From Paulinella micropora (taxonomy: Eukaryota; Cercozoa; Imbricatea; Euglyphida), in assembly GCA_009731375.1 (NCBI GenBank), contig BJOX01000046.1, positions 621,125 to 645,110 on the forward strand: a DNA stretch of 23,986 nt, read 5' to 3'. Positions 1 to 8,198 of the stretch are shown here, one piece after another. The position numbers were made by a program, and so were the translations under genes. The notes below the pieces were generated by a model that made no database searches, was not told where the DNA came from, and saw nothing but the letters and a program-made list of their open reading frames with translations. Numbering within the stretch: the stretch's first letter is position 1; every line of letters begins with the position of its first letter.

Positions 1-232
1 CCCCCCCCCCCCCTCCCCCGCCTCGGCCACACGCTGGCCAGGCGTGCGTGTCCCTCCCCCCACACCCCGCGGTCGGCGTCACGTGCCGGGCGGGGCGCGC
101 GTGGCTCTTTCCCCTGGCGGCCCGCCCCGGACCCACGCCCCTACCCCAGCCACACCTGCTACCCCACCCACAACCGGCGGGCTGCCCTCGACCGACCGGC
201 GAGCCAGGCACGGACTGCTCTCTCCCTAGCCC
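1..232. other. GC-rich sequence with no supported gene
   Basis: This stretch is strongly C-rich and starts with a 13-base poly-C run. Short open frames exist, but none resembles a known protein and high GC content keeps frames open by chance. Just before the ATG at 233 there is a pyrimidine-rich tract ending in CTAG, which could be a 3' splice acceptor; that is inference only. The sequence is not homologous to what lies upstream of the second gene copy at about 2206. Confidence 0.4.
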
Positions 233-796
233 ATGCCGCCGCGCGTGCCTATTTTCGCCCGGTTCTTCCACGCCCGCCGGACCCGCCAGAGCCGGGGCGA
301 GTTCAGGGCCGGGAAGTCGGGATCTCCGTCCACCAGTCTGGGGCAGTACAACGAGTTTGGCGACCTAGGCACTATCCACCGTGAGCTCTACTCTACCGTG
401 CCCTTTGTGCTCCGCGTGGCCTTCCCCCTGGCCTGGAGCGCGGACGCGACGCCCGCGGGCGCGAGGCGGGACCTGCAGGTCCGGAACCAGCTTTACCGCG
501 CGGTCGTACGCGCGCTGCACCTGCTGACCGGCGCACCGGCCGACGAGCTGGCGCTGCAGGTCTGTACCAACTCGACCCCTACCTCGCCGCGCCGGCACGT
601 CTGGTACCTCGCCTGCCCCCAAGCAGAAGTCAGCCTCGGCCAGCTGTACCAGGTGTACCTGTTCGTCTGCCACGCGCTGGCCCGCGGCGCCGCCGCCCTG
701 CTCGCCGCGGGGGTGGCGGGCGGGGAGCTGAACTGGTTCGACGTGCTCGACGTGGCCCGGCTCCTGGACGAAGGCTACGTCGCGCCCTGGCCCCCG
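233..796 (+). CDS. Unrecognised GC-rich gene, copy 1 (3' part lost in gap)
   Basis: This is a 188-codon open frame from an ATG that runs into a 473-N assembly gap. I do not recognise the product. It begins with a basic stretch rich in Arg and Ser (residues 1-32) and continues into a globular-looking region with no obvious membrane segment or signal peptide. From about 241 to 796 it matches 2206-2761 at a constant offset of 1965 with about six substitutions, so it is a recent duplicate or second haplotype of the gene at 2208-3457. Upstream of about 241 the copies are unrelated, and only this copy has an ATG at the start of the homology. Third positions are overwhelmingly G or C, unlike everything after 3425. 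It could be a host gene or part of a GC-rich endogenous virus; nothing decides this. Confidence 0.5.
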
Positions 797-1291
797 NNNN
801 NNNNNNNNNNNNNNNNNNNNNNNNNNNNNNNNNNNNNNNNNNNNNNNNNNNNNNNNNNNNNNNNNNNNNNNNNNNNNNNNNNNNNNNNNNNNNNNNNNNN
901 NNNNNNNNNNNNNNNNNNNNNNNNNNNNNNNNNNNNNNNNNNNNNNNNNNNNNNNNNNNNNNNNNNNNNNNNNNNNNNNNNNNNNNNNNNNNNNNNNNNN
1001 NNNNNNNNNNNNNNNNNNNNNNNNNNNNNNNNNNNNNNNNNNNNNNNNNNNNNNNNNNNNNNNNNNNNNNNNNNNNNNNNNNNNNNNNNNNNNNNNNNNN
1101 NNNNNNNNNNNNNNNNNNNNNNNNNNNNNNNNNNNNNNNNNNNNNNNNNNNNNNNNNNNNNNNNNNNNNNNNNNNNNNNNNNNNNNNNNNNNNNNNNNNN
1201 NNNNNNNNNNNNNNNNNNNNNNNNNNNNNNNNNNNNNNNNNNNNNNNNNNNNNNNNNNNNNNNNNNNNNGGGGGGGGGGGGGGGGGGGGGG
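797..1291. other. Assembly gap (473 N) followed by poly-G run
   Basis: Positions 797-1269 are N. The gap is followed directly by 22 consecutive G residues (1270-1291), a common sequencing or gap-edge artefact. The sequence on the right of the gap is not the continuation expected from gene copy 2 (2762 onward), so the join may be a misassembly. Confidence 0.9.
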
Positions 1292-1629
1292 AGGGTGAGC
1301 GTGACCCCCTTGGCTCTGGAGTGGCCTTGTTAGGGCTTGAATGTCAGCCTGGCAGAGGGGAAAAAAAAGATGAGTACCGATGAGTACCCTGGCGGAGGTT
1401 AGCTGTCAGCAGCCAAAGCACACTCAGAGTCTGGTGCTGGTCGCTGTACTTACCGGTAGAAGAACTCCCGGGCTGTGAACCGCTCTGTGTGGAGGAGGCT
1501 GGCGGCTACCGAACCAGCACCGGCCCTCGGTACTGTATTAAAAACTATTCTCGCCTCTGGCAGTGTGTGTACAAGTTCCTTTTTTAATCAGTTCAAAACC
1601 TCCAGTTACTTAAGTAAAAGAACCTCCAG
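1292..1629. other. Intergenic region 3' of histone H3 with 24-bp duplication
   Basis: No gene is supported here. A 24-base unit starting at 1597 is repeated at 1621, with 16 bases identical before the copies diverge. The second copy overlaps the histone H3 stop codon. On the minus strand, CCGGTAAGTACAG around 1450 is a good match to a splice donor, without a partner I can identify. I found no canonical histone 3' stem-loop downstream of the H3 stop. Confidence 0.4.
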
Positions 1630-2063
1630 TTACTTAGGTACAAAAAATTCACCAGGCGAGCGCTCACCCCGGATGCGACGCGCCAAACGGATGTCGTTGG
1701 TTCTGACCGTGATGCGTTTGGCATGGATGGCACACAGCTGTGCCTCTTCGAACAAGTGCACCAGGTAATCCTCCGCGGCCTCCTGCAAAGCGAGGATCGC
1801 CACGGACTGGAAGCGCAGGTCCGTCTTGAAATCCTGGGCGATCTCCGGATGAGGCGGGCGAAGGGTAGTTTGCGCAGCAGCAGGTCAGTCGACTTCTGGA
1901 AGCGGCGGACCTCGCGCAGGACCACGGTACCAGGGCGGTAGCGGTAGGGCTTCTTGACTCCACCGCTGACGGCGGCGGTCTTGCGTGCGGCCTTGGTAGC
2001 CAGTTGCCGGCGCGGAGCTTGGCCACCGGTGCTCTTGCGTGCGGTCTGCTTGGTGCGAGCCAT
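1630..2063 (-). pseudogene. Histone H3, single-base frameshift
   Basis: The frame from the ATG at 2063 gives the H3 tail ([13 protein letters not shown]) and N-terminal fold ([25 protein letters not shown]). At about 1846 one G is missing from a GGG in CGG-GAG, and the reading frame changes. The +1-shifted frame then encodes the rest of the histone fold ([39 protein letters not shown]) to a TAA at 1630. The tail is unusual: relative to canonical H3, Lys14 is Gln, Lys18 is Arg, Ser28 is Thr and residues 30-32 differ. The last Ala is replaced by a nine-residue extension. The frame is open for about 40 codons upstream of the ATG, but these lack H3 similarity. H3 packages DNA in nucleosomes. The break may be a real mutation or a homopolymer error. 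Confidence 0.9.
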
Positions 2064-2207
2064 CGTAGTGTTGGTGCTTACAAACTCTAGCGACAGAGGA
2101 ATTCTGGCCTGGTTAGCTGCGCCCGACGAGGGGGCGTGGGGGGCGCGCGCCCGCGTGCCACGCGCGTGGTTGGAGCGCGTCGTCACTTGACGCGTGCGCT
2201 CGGGAGC

Positions 2208-3457
2208 GCGCGCCTATTTCCGCCCGGTTCTTCCACGCCCGCCGGACCCGCCAGAGCCGGGGCGAGGTCAGGGCCGGGAAGTCGGGATCTCCGTCCACCA
2301 GTCTGGGGCAGTACAACGAGTTTGGCGACCTAGGCACTATCCACCGTGAGCTCTACTCTACCCTGCCCTTTGTGCTCCGCGTGGCCTTCCCCCTGGCCTG
2401 GAGCGCGGACGCGACGCCCGCGGGCGCGAGGCGGGACCTGCAGGTCCGGAACCAGCTGTACCGCGCGGTCGCACGCGCGCTGCACCTGCTGACCGGCGCA
2501 CCGGCCGACGAGCTGGCGCTGCAGGTCTGTACCAACTCGACCCCTACCTCGCCGCGCCGGCACGTCTGGTACCTCGCCTGCCCCCAAGCAGAAGTCAGCC
2601 TCGGCCAGCTGTACCAGGTGTACCTGTTCGTCTGCCACGCGCTGGCCCGCGGCGCCGCCGCCCTGCTCGCCGCGGGGGTGGCGGGCGGGGAGCTGAACTG
2701 GTTCGACGTGCTCGACGTGGCCCGGCTCCTGGACGAAGGCTACGTCGCGCCCTGGCCCCCGGGCGCCGTGAACCGGGCCTATGTCGCGCGGCCCGGCGGC
2801 CTGGAGCTCGTAGGCGAGTACCTGACCACCGTCGTGCACGTGGTGCCGTCCTGGCTGCGGCCGAACGAGGGCGAAGCCCTGCCACGCCTCAACACCGTGC
2901 ACTGGATGTACACCTGGCGGCAAACCCTGGGCCGCGCGGCGGACCGCCTGCCCGGCCGGCGCGGCCTGTCCGACGGGGACCTGGCGCTGCTCCGGGAACG
3001 CTACCACCTGGGCGTCGGCCAGCTAGGGGATTGGTTCGAGCACTTCGTACCGGAAAGCAGCCCTTCGTTCTGCGCGGCGCTGCAGGCCGAATTGGAGTGC
3101 GGCCTGCGCGTCAGACCCGTGAGGGCGTTCCGTCTGGCGGCCGGCGGCGTGCTGGTCACGAGCGCCAACCAGGGCGGCGGCCGAGACTTCAGGGTGTTGA
3201 CCACCAGCGGGCTCTGGTTAACCACCCTCGCGGAAAATCCCGACGACACCTTCACCCGAGACTACGGCCGCTCCTGGCTGCAGTCCCTGGTCAAGCTGCG
3301 CGAGGGGCTCTGCACGCCCGACGACACCGGCTTCCGGCTGGTGGCGGGAACGGCGGGCCTGCTGGCGGCGGTCCGTGCGCTCGCGCAAAGACTCCGCCCT
3401 GACTGCAGCGACGAGAGAGTGAAGTGTCAAATGAAACTGTCGCCTTTGTTTCTGTGA
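2208..3457 (+). CDS. Unrecognised GC-rich gene, copy 2 (no ATG, 3' end at composition break)
   Basis: This frame is open from 2117 to the TGA at 3457, and the part homologous to copy 1 starts at about 2206. The ATG present in copy 1 is not conserved here, and no in-frame ATG exists until deep in the frame, so the 5' end is missing or lies in another exon. I do not recognise the product. It is more than 400 residues with scattered Trp and Cys, an Arg-rich N-terminus and no evident membrane segment. The last ~11 codons cross the abrupt change from GC-rich to AT-rich sequence at about 3425, which suggests that the true C-terminus was cut off by an insertion or an assembly join. The divergent H3 gene starts about 150 bases upstream on the other strand. 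Confidence 0.45.
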
Positions 3458-3727
3458 ATGTCCATATCCGTGTATTAACTGTGTATGGAAAGATTTCCTG
3501 TAATACTGGTGTTAATGAACTGGTTAATGCTTCACCGAAGGCGGTTTTCATATTGGGATCTACGTGCCCATCATATCCGACTTTGACATTTACGAAGTCT
3601 CCGTCTGGACTTTGACATTTACGAAGTCTCCGTCTGGATTTTGTGCTACTAAATTTCGCTGGTGAGAGGTTATAGTTTATATATTATCAAACAAATAAAT
3701 AATCTATCAAAAATTAATTACCTGGGT
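3458..3727. repeat. Left edge of the viral element, with 29-bp tandem duplication
   Basis: This AT-rich spacer separates the GC-rich segment from the capsid gene. A 29-base unit beginning GACTTTGACATT is present twice in direct tandem at 3579-3607 and 3608-3636, followed by a third partial, degenerate start (GATTTTG). No convincing open frame is present. If the element starts near 3425-3650, its terminal repeat should lie here, but I could not find an inverted partner in the right half of the window. Confidence 0.5.
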
Positions 3728-5290
3728 TTACGGCATCAAAATTTCAATTCCCTTAACAACAACGGTCCTTTGAAGAATAGCATAAGTATAATAATTCAAG
3801 GCGACATTTGAGATAGAAGACCATTCATATCTTCGTTCGGTGTCCAATGATAGCCCTGCCACTTCATATCCATCTTCTTCTCGCTTGTCGTGAAGAGGGC
3901 GGTCATGGTCCCAGAAATCGACGTGGAACCAGTTATATTTATACACATTAGAGTTCAAAATGGCGGAGCCCTTAATTTTTTCCTTCAAAAGCATATAGTC
4001 TTCATCGCGGGCACAAGTGATATCAAACTGCTGAATTCTATTACTATCCAAAGTAGTATAATATGAAACAATGTTGGCGTCTGCTCGGTTGTCGCAATCA
4101 AATGCGGTGTTTGAACTTTCAGTGCTATTAAATCCACTTGTATAAATTCGGCGAATTCTCTCACCCTGCGAGCGGTTCATTTTCAAAACGAAGGAATGAT
4201 TGGTATTTGCTCCACCTGGAAGAGCGGTCTTCCAAGATAGCGGGTATTCGGTCTTGAACGAAAAGCCTTCACCCGCAATCTTTTGTTGAACACCCAAGAT
4301 AACATTAGGGTCAGTTTCAACAGCGAGAAAGAGATTAAGGTTGGTAATATTCGCAGGCTGTGGAGCCATCGTTGCTCCCGCTGCAACACTAAGGGCATCA
4401 GTTCCATAAAACAATGTTTTGTTCGTACCCTCCCACACAATCCTCAAATCAAGAATTTCATTAAAGCCGATAGTCTTATCAATTTCAAAAATGGTTCCAA
4501 AAAGCATACCAAGAGGAATAGACACATTGATAACGGGAGTCTTCGAATCATCACCTCCACCTTCAAAATACTTAGCCTCCTCATAAGCAACATTTACAAC
4601 AGAAGCAACACCAGTTCCGTTAGCAATGAGCAAATCATTATGACGGCGGGCTGTGATAGGTGGTTGTGATGCGAAATCTTGAACTCTTGACCCCAATGTT
4701 CGCACCATTTCGGTTATACGAGTGACAATATGGGCGGATTCATTACCAGCACTAGTATCACCAATAGCAGTGAAGGCGGTTGCTCCATCATCAAGGAAGT
4801 TAGCATAGCCAGCATCTGTCATAGCCTTTCTATCAGCAGGCGAGGCTTGTGTATCATTCGGCACATTACACTTTTGAAGCATAGCACCATAACCAGACCC
4901 AGCCCCGTGGTTATCCAAAGCCATAAATCTATCATAGGAAATCTCAGGTTTCCAAATCATCTTAGTGTAATTTCCCGCGTGTTGAAGATTACACAAATAC
5001 TGCCCGCTTCGACTTCGCAGTTCAATCGTCTTAATCATCGGCAGGCAGTCCATAGGAATTCTGTTATAATGACCGCCACCACCCGAATCTGGTGTGTAGG
5101 TAAATCGCAAAACAGACCTCGCAAGGTTCAAAGGACGAGTAGGAATTTCAAAAGTTGATTCAATTCCTCCCACTGTTGTAATAGGTGTAGTCGCAAGACT
5201 TTCGCGGGCAGTAAGTTTGTTAAGCGAATACTTACCGCGAATGAGCTCGCTCTGGCTGTGTGTAAGTTCTCCTCCATATTGAACTGGCAT
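3728..5290 (-). CDS. MCP: Major capsid protein (double jelly-roll), Polinton-like virus
   Basis: The product is 520 residues, within the usual size for double jelly-roll capsid proteins of Polinton-like viruses. It would form the pseudo-hexameric capsomers of the icosahedral shell. The N-terminus (MPVQYGGELTHSQ) is hydrophilic with no signal peptide. The chain alternates beta-rich segments with Gly/Asn/Asp loops, and has aromatic-rich strands near the end (RRYEWSSISNVALNYYTYA). Assignment rests on length, composition and its place beside penton, protease and packaging ATPase genes; no short diagnostic motif exists for this fold. The ATG at 5290 is preceded by an A-rich leader and a TATA-like stretch. 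The frame is intact over its full length, which argues against long-term decay. Confidence 0.85.
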   Translation of the reverse strand: MPVQYGGELTHSQSELIRGKYSLNKLTARESLATTPITTVGGIESTFEIPTRPLNLARSVLRFTYTPDSGGGGHYNRIPMDCLPMIKTIELRSRSGQYLCNLQHAGNYTKMIWKPEISYDRFMALDNHGAGSGYGAMLQKCNVPNDTQASPADRKAMTDAGYANFLDDGATAFTAIGDTSAGNESAHIVTRITEMVRTLGSRVQDFASQPPITARRHNDLLIANGTGVASVVNVAYEEAKYFEGGGDDSKTPVINVSIPLGMLFGTIFEIDKTIGFNEILDLRIVWEGTNKTLFYGTDALSVAAGATMAPQPANITNLNLFLAVETDPNVILGVQQKIAGEGFSFKTEYPLSWKTALPGGANTNHSFVLKMNRSQGERIRRIYTSGFNSTESSNTAFDCDNRADANIVSYYTTLDSNRIQQFDITCARDEDYMLLKEKIKGSAILNSNVYKYNWFHVDFWDHDRPLHDKREEDGYEVAGLSLDTERRYEWSSISNVALNYYTYAILQRTVVVKGIEILMP

Positions 5291-5352
5291 TTTTTCTTTT
5301 TTTGTTGCTTGTGGTTCTATATCTTATAGATAAAAAATAAATAATTATAATA
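5291..5352 (-). promoter_or_regulatory. Probable promoter of the capsid gene
   Basis: The 62 bases upstream of the capsid ATG are almost pure A/T on the coding strand. They include a TATA-like TCTATAAGATATAG and an A-rich leader just before the ATG. The sequence differs from the shared module in front of the penton and ATPase genes, so the capsid gene may be timed separately. Confidence 0.4.
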
Positions 5353-6168
5353 TTAACTGTTTTTTAACAAATTAAAAAATGATGAAAATAAATTAAAATA
5401 ATTAGTCTCGCGGTAAATCAACAATGTCATTACAATACCCAACCCGTTGAGGTTAATTGGTTGGTCGTTTTCGTCGGTTAAGTAAAACCTAAATACATTG
5501 TTTGAATTGGCGGACAGTCCTTTGCCATACTCCGACCCGCTTCCATCGTAGATAACAGAGCCGAACGGGATTTCATTCGCCGTATATATTTCTTGTAATA
5601 CGTGATTATCACCCTCACCAACGAGGTCGCTTTGAAGATACAATGTTTTTTCGCCAGTCAATATTATGACATTTGATGACCTTAGGTTATTATTAGCAAA
5701 GAAATAAGTAGAGGACCGCTCAAACCCCATAATTTCGTGGATGCGAGTTTCGTCATCAAATACAAACCGCGGTTGAATGTTGATGGGATTGTTAGCAACG
5801 GTGAATAATAACTTGCCATCTTCTGGGTCAGTGTTTGTGTTATTGCTTGTTATTGTGTATGTGTAGTCGTTGGGACTTTCTGCTGTTAGCACCTCGGATA
5901 GCTTATTTTTTAAGTTGTTCATTGTGTAGTTGCCTTCGGGTATCGTAATGAGTGCCTCGTTGCCGTTCTCACTCAGAGTAAAAGTGTTGTATGGTGAAGC
6001 CACAGAGTAATACGATTTCGGCACATAGATATGTAAAATTTTACAATGTGTTGGATTGTCCAATCCTCTTAAATCCAAAGAGTGTGTAAAGTCGCTATCT
6101 GTGCCGTTTATCCTGTTTTTACTGTTTATGCAATAGATGCCACTACTTCGCCCGCCCTTATATTCCAT
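5353..6168 (-). CDS. Minor capsid (penton-like) protein
   Basis: The product is 271 residues. Single jelly-roll penton proteins occupy the five-fold vertices in Polintons and Polinton-like viruses, and the gene usually neighbours the major capsid gene, as here. Visible family-like features are an early VPKSYYSVASPYNTF segment, an IPEGNYTMNNLKNKL segment followed by a Thr-rich strand (YTYTITSNNT), and a hydrophobic C-terminal strand. The ATG at 6168 sits in an ACAATGGA context that is also seen at the ATPase start. A conserved promoter module lies directly upstream. The assignment comes from gene order and this sequence pattern. The frame is intact. Confidence 0.7.
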   Translation of the reverse strand: MEYKGGRSSGIYCINSKNRINGTDSDFTHSLDLRGLDNPTHCKILHIYVPKSYYSVASPYNTFTLSENGNEALITIPEGNYTMNNLKNKLSEVLTAESPNDYTYTITSNNTNTDPEDGKLLFTVANNPINIQPRFVFDDETRIHEIMGFERSSTYFFANNNLRSSNVIILTGEKTLYLQSDLVGEGDNHVLQEIYTANEIPFGSVIYDGSGSEYGKGLSANSNNVFRFYLTDENDQPINLNGLGIVMTLLIYRETNYFNLFSSFFNLLKNS

Positions 6169-6176
6169 TGTAGGAA

Positions 6177-6240
6177 CCTACGACCTCAAAAACTATATAT
6201 TAGAAAATATTTTTTTGTTTTAATTACCACAACGGAGGGG
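6177..6240 (-). promoter_or_regulatory. Shared promoter module, copy 1 (penton gene)
   Basis: Read on the minus strand, this block has a TTGTGGTAA element, then AAAACAAAAAAATATTTT, a TATATAG-type box and TTTTTGAGGTCGTAGG, ending a few bases before the penton ATG. Nearly the same ordered elements occur upstream of the ATPase gene at 9050-9118. Conservation outside coding sequence, at the same place relative to two virion genes, indicates a viral (probably late) promoter. Confidence 0.7.
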
Positions 6241-6245
6241 GTGCG

Positions 6246-7454
6246 CTAAATAAAGGTGTCAAAGCCGTAGCCGTTCTGGGCTTTTAACTCCTCCGCCTCC
6301 TTTTCTTTCAAATCAGTCCATCCACTGGCGAATTTAAAACGGGTTCCTTTCGCCCGCTCTAAAAGAAACCGCATTGAATGCCATCCGCAGGTATCCGAGG
6401 TGTCGCTTTGTTGTTTAACTTGATTAACCTTCATTAATAAATAACTATCAGGACGGCTTTTATCTAACAGCTGTTTCATTTGATGTTGGAAAAGTTCAGT
6501 AGGCTCATATTCGTCTAGCGGGTCATAGACTTCAACAGCCCTGTCTCCATTCAAAGAAACCCAAACTGCTATCCAGTGCGAGCCTCCTTGATTATGGCGG
6601 TCTAAGTTCATTATGAAACCGTATCGCTTTCTGCTTCCGGGGTTCAAAGTGTTGAGCTGGTCGCTGGGAACTGTGCCGAGAAACCACTTATGTTTTTTCA
6701 TAATCTCGTTTATTTCGTGTGTCATTAAACCTTTGCCTGTTCCATCTTGTGGAGTGTCGGGTGGTGGTTGTGTATCGGGTGCTTGTTGTTGGTCGGGTGC
6801 TTGTTGTTTCACTTCTGGGGTTGCGGGTGCTTGTCCCTGTGTCAACTCAAATATTAGCTGTTTAGCCTCGGGTGAATTAGGGGTTTGTTGTTGTGTCTGG
6901 GGTGTGGATGGTGGTTGTTTTGTCTGCGGTGTTTTCTTTTCTGTTGCCTTAGTTTCTTTTACGAGCTTATCTAGTTTGTCCCAGCCTTCATCGGGAGAAG
7001 TTATATTTTCGGTAAATTTTTGAGTATATAAAAATTGTTTTAATGTATCAGAATAATTTTTCTTTTTGCCTGGTGCTTTTACGATTTTAATATCAATGCC
7101 TGCTTTTGTGAGACCATTTACTACGGAGTGATTTCTAGGTTTTCCAGCATTTGCTCGCATTAATCTCACAGGATTAGAAAACATAGCATCAATAATTCTT
7201 TTTCTCTTCTCGTCTTTCAAATCTTTTGCTTGCTTATTGACTTCATCAGTTATATCAGTTATCCCGCTTGGAGATGATTTTGGAATTTTTGGTGTTTTTT
7301 CTTCAACAGGTGCTGTTAATAGTCCTTGCTTAGTTCTCCGTAATTCCTCAATAAGTCGTTGCTCTTTCCTGAGTTCGCGGTCCTTTTCATCCTGTCTTTC
7401 TTGTATGTCGGCTAATTCTTTGCGGTGTTGCCTCTTCCTTTCCTGGTCTTTTCT
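6246..7454 (-). CDS. PRO: Adenain-like cysteine protease (maturation protease), main frame
   Basis: The C-terminal ~160 residues form a C5/Ulp1-type cysteine protease that would cleave virion precursors. Counting from the TTG at 7220, the likely catalytic residues are His215 (in GSHWIAVW), Asp233 (in VEVYDPLDEY), Gln270/271 and Cys278 (in SDTCGWHSMRF), in the order expected for this family. A Pro/Gln/Thr-rich linker (about residues 91-160) precedes the domain, and upstream lies a long Lys/Glu/Arg-rich coiled coil. The frame is open from 7454, immediately after a TGA, and has no ATG until well inside. It therefore appears to be the continuation of the ORF at 7412-7789, disrupted by one missing base in an A-run (7449-7452). 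Penton lies downstream and the basic virion protein upstream. Confidence 0.85.
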   Translation of the reverse strand, partial: RKDQERKRQHRKELADIQERQDEKDRELRKEQRLIEELRRTKQGLLTAPVEEKTPKIPKSSPSGITDITDEVNKQAKDLKDEKRKRIIDAMFSNPVRLMRANAGKPRNHSVVNGLTKAGIDIKIVKAPGKKKNYSDTLKQFLYTQKFTENITSPDEGWDKLDKLVKETKATEKKTPQTKQPPSTPQTQQQTPNSPEAKQLIFELTQGQAPATPEVKQQAPDQQQAPDTQPPPDTPQDGTGKGLMTHEINEIMKKHKWFLGTVPSDQLNTLNPGSRKRYGFIMNLDRHNQGGSHWIAVWVSLNGDRAVEVYDPLDEYEPTELFQHQMKQLLDKSRPDSYLLMKVNQVKQQSDTSDTCGWHSMRFLLERAKGTRFKFASGWTDLKEKEAEELKAQNGYGFDTFI

Positions 7455-7789
7455 TCAATGTCCGCTTTTTCTTTCTTGTCTATGGCTTCTATCTTTTCAT
7501 ATTTCTCCTGTTTGAGTTTATCTAAGTGGTCTTGAATAGCCATCCTTGTATTTTGTTCAATCTCCGACAGGCTTTGAACTTTTTTCTTGTCTTCCCGCTT
7601 TGTCTTCGCCCTCTTTGCTTTTGGGTTGTTCAAATATTTCATAAACAGCTTAACAATTTGAAGTGTTGATAAGTCATTCGTTTTCTTTCCAAAGTTTAGA
7701 TATGCTCGTTTGCCTTTTACTTTGATATATGGTCGACCATCTTTCGTTTTGTATATTCTAGGTGGCAGTTGTTTAGGTTTTTTTCTCAT
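7412..7789 (-). CDS. N-terminal part of the protease gene (frame-broken)
   Basis: This 125-residue frame starts at an ATG at 7789 with an AT-rich promoter-like stretch upstream (TATTATTTTTTTACTAATAATATACA). It begins with a basic segment and a compact motif, RPYIKVKGKRAYLNFGKK, followed by a Lys/Glu coiled coil. The coiled coil breaks off where the reading frame changes at 7449-7452, and the same type of coiled coil continues in the other frame into the protease. Restoring one A in that run would make one gene of about 514 codons. I infer that the two ORFs are one protein: a small basic domain, a long helix, a linker and the protease. A separate overlapping gene is possible but less likely, because the downstream frame lacks a start codon. 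Confidence 0.65.
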   Translation of the reverse strand: MRKKPKQLPPRIYKTKDGRPYIKVKGKRAYLNFGKKTNDLSTLQIVKLFMKYLNNPKAKRAKTKREDKKKVQSLSEIEQNTRMAIQDHLDKLKQEKYEKIEAIDKKEKADIEEKTRKGRGNTAKN

Positions 7790-7846
7790 TGTATATTATT
7801 AGTAAAAAAATAATAGAAAGTTTAGTTTTTTATTATCTGTGGGGGT

Positions 7847-8167
7847 TTAAAATTTAAGTGCCCCACGGCCTCGTTGCTTGCCGTATCCCATATCGCTCGC
7901 AACCTTTTGAACTTTGCCAGCATAAGGAACACCAACTCTATCCAAAGCACCAGCAAAGCGAGAGATTGTTTTGTCTTTTTTCAAATAGTTATTAATATTC
8001 CTAAATGCATTGCCGACCTTTTCCCAGTTTATTTTACCACCCTTTTGACCACCACCCTTTTGTTTCTTGCGACCAGTTTTCTTTTTTCCGCCCGCCATTG
8101 TGTTTGAGTTTCTAGTTATTTTTCCGACTGTTGGAATGACTTCAACCCTTGTTGTTTTCACGACCAT
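7847..8167 (-). CDS. Small basic virion protein (core / pX- or pVI-like)
   Basis: Three in-frame ATGs are possible, at 8215, 8167 and 8098. The first overlaps the end of the ATPase gene and would add a hydrophobic segment. The one at 8167 follows a TATA-like TCTATATTATA and is used here; the one at 8098 begins a compact Lys/Gly-rich protein (MAGGKKKTGRKKQKGGGQKGG). The rest is a short amphipathic region (residues NAFRNINNYLKKDK) and a basic C-terminus (GYGKQRGRGALKF). Proteins like this, next to protease and ATPase genes, condense DNA or line the capsid interior in Polintons and adenoviruses and are protease substrates. That role is inferred from composition and context; I see no decisive motif. 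Confidence 0.6.
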   Translation of the reverse strand: MVVKTTRVEVIPTVGKITRNSNTMAGGKKKTGRKKQKGGGQKGGKINWEKVGNAFRNINNYLKKDKTISRFAGALDRVGVPYAGKVQKVASDMGYGKQRGRGALKF

Positions 8168-8198
8168 TATAATATAGAAAAAAATAATTAATAATAAA

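Noticed and set aside
1475-1941. Plus-strand frames over the H3 gene
   Set aside because: They are antisense shadows of the histone coding sequence.
2136-2333. 65-codon frame on the plus strand overlapping the unknown gene
   Set aside because: It is an alternative frame of GC-rich sequence; the corresponding frame in copy 1 is the 48-368 frame. Only the longer frame shows protein-like composition.
4283-5158. Plus-strand frames of 128 and 142 codons over the capsid gene
   Set aside because: They are antisense to an intact capsid gene and show no independent features.
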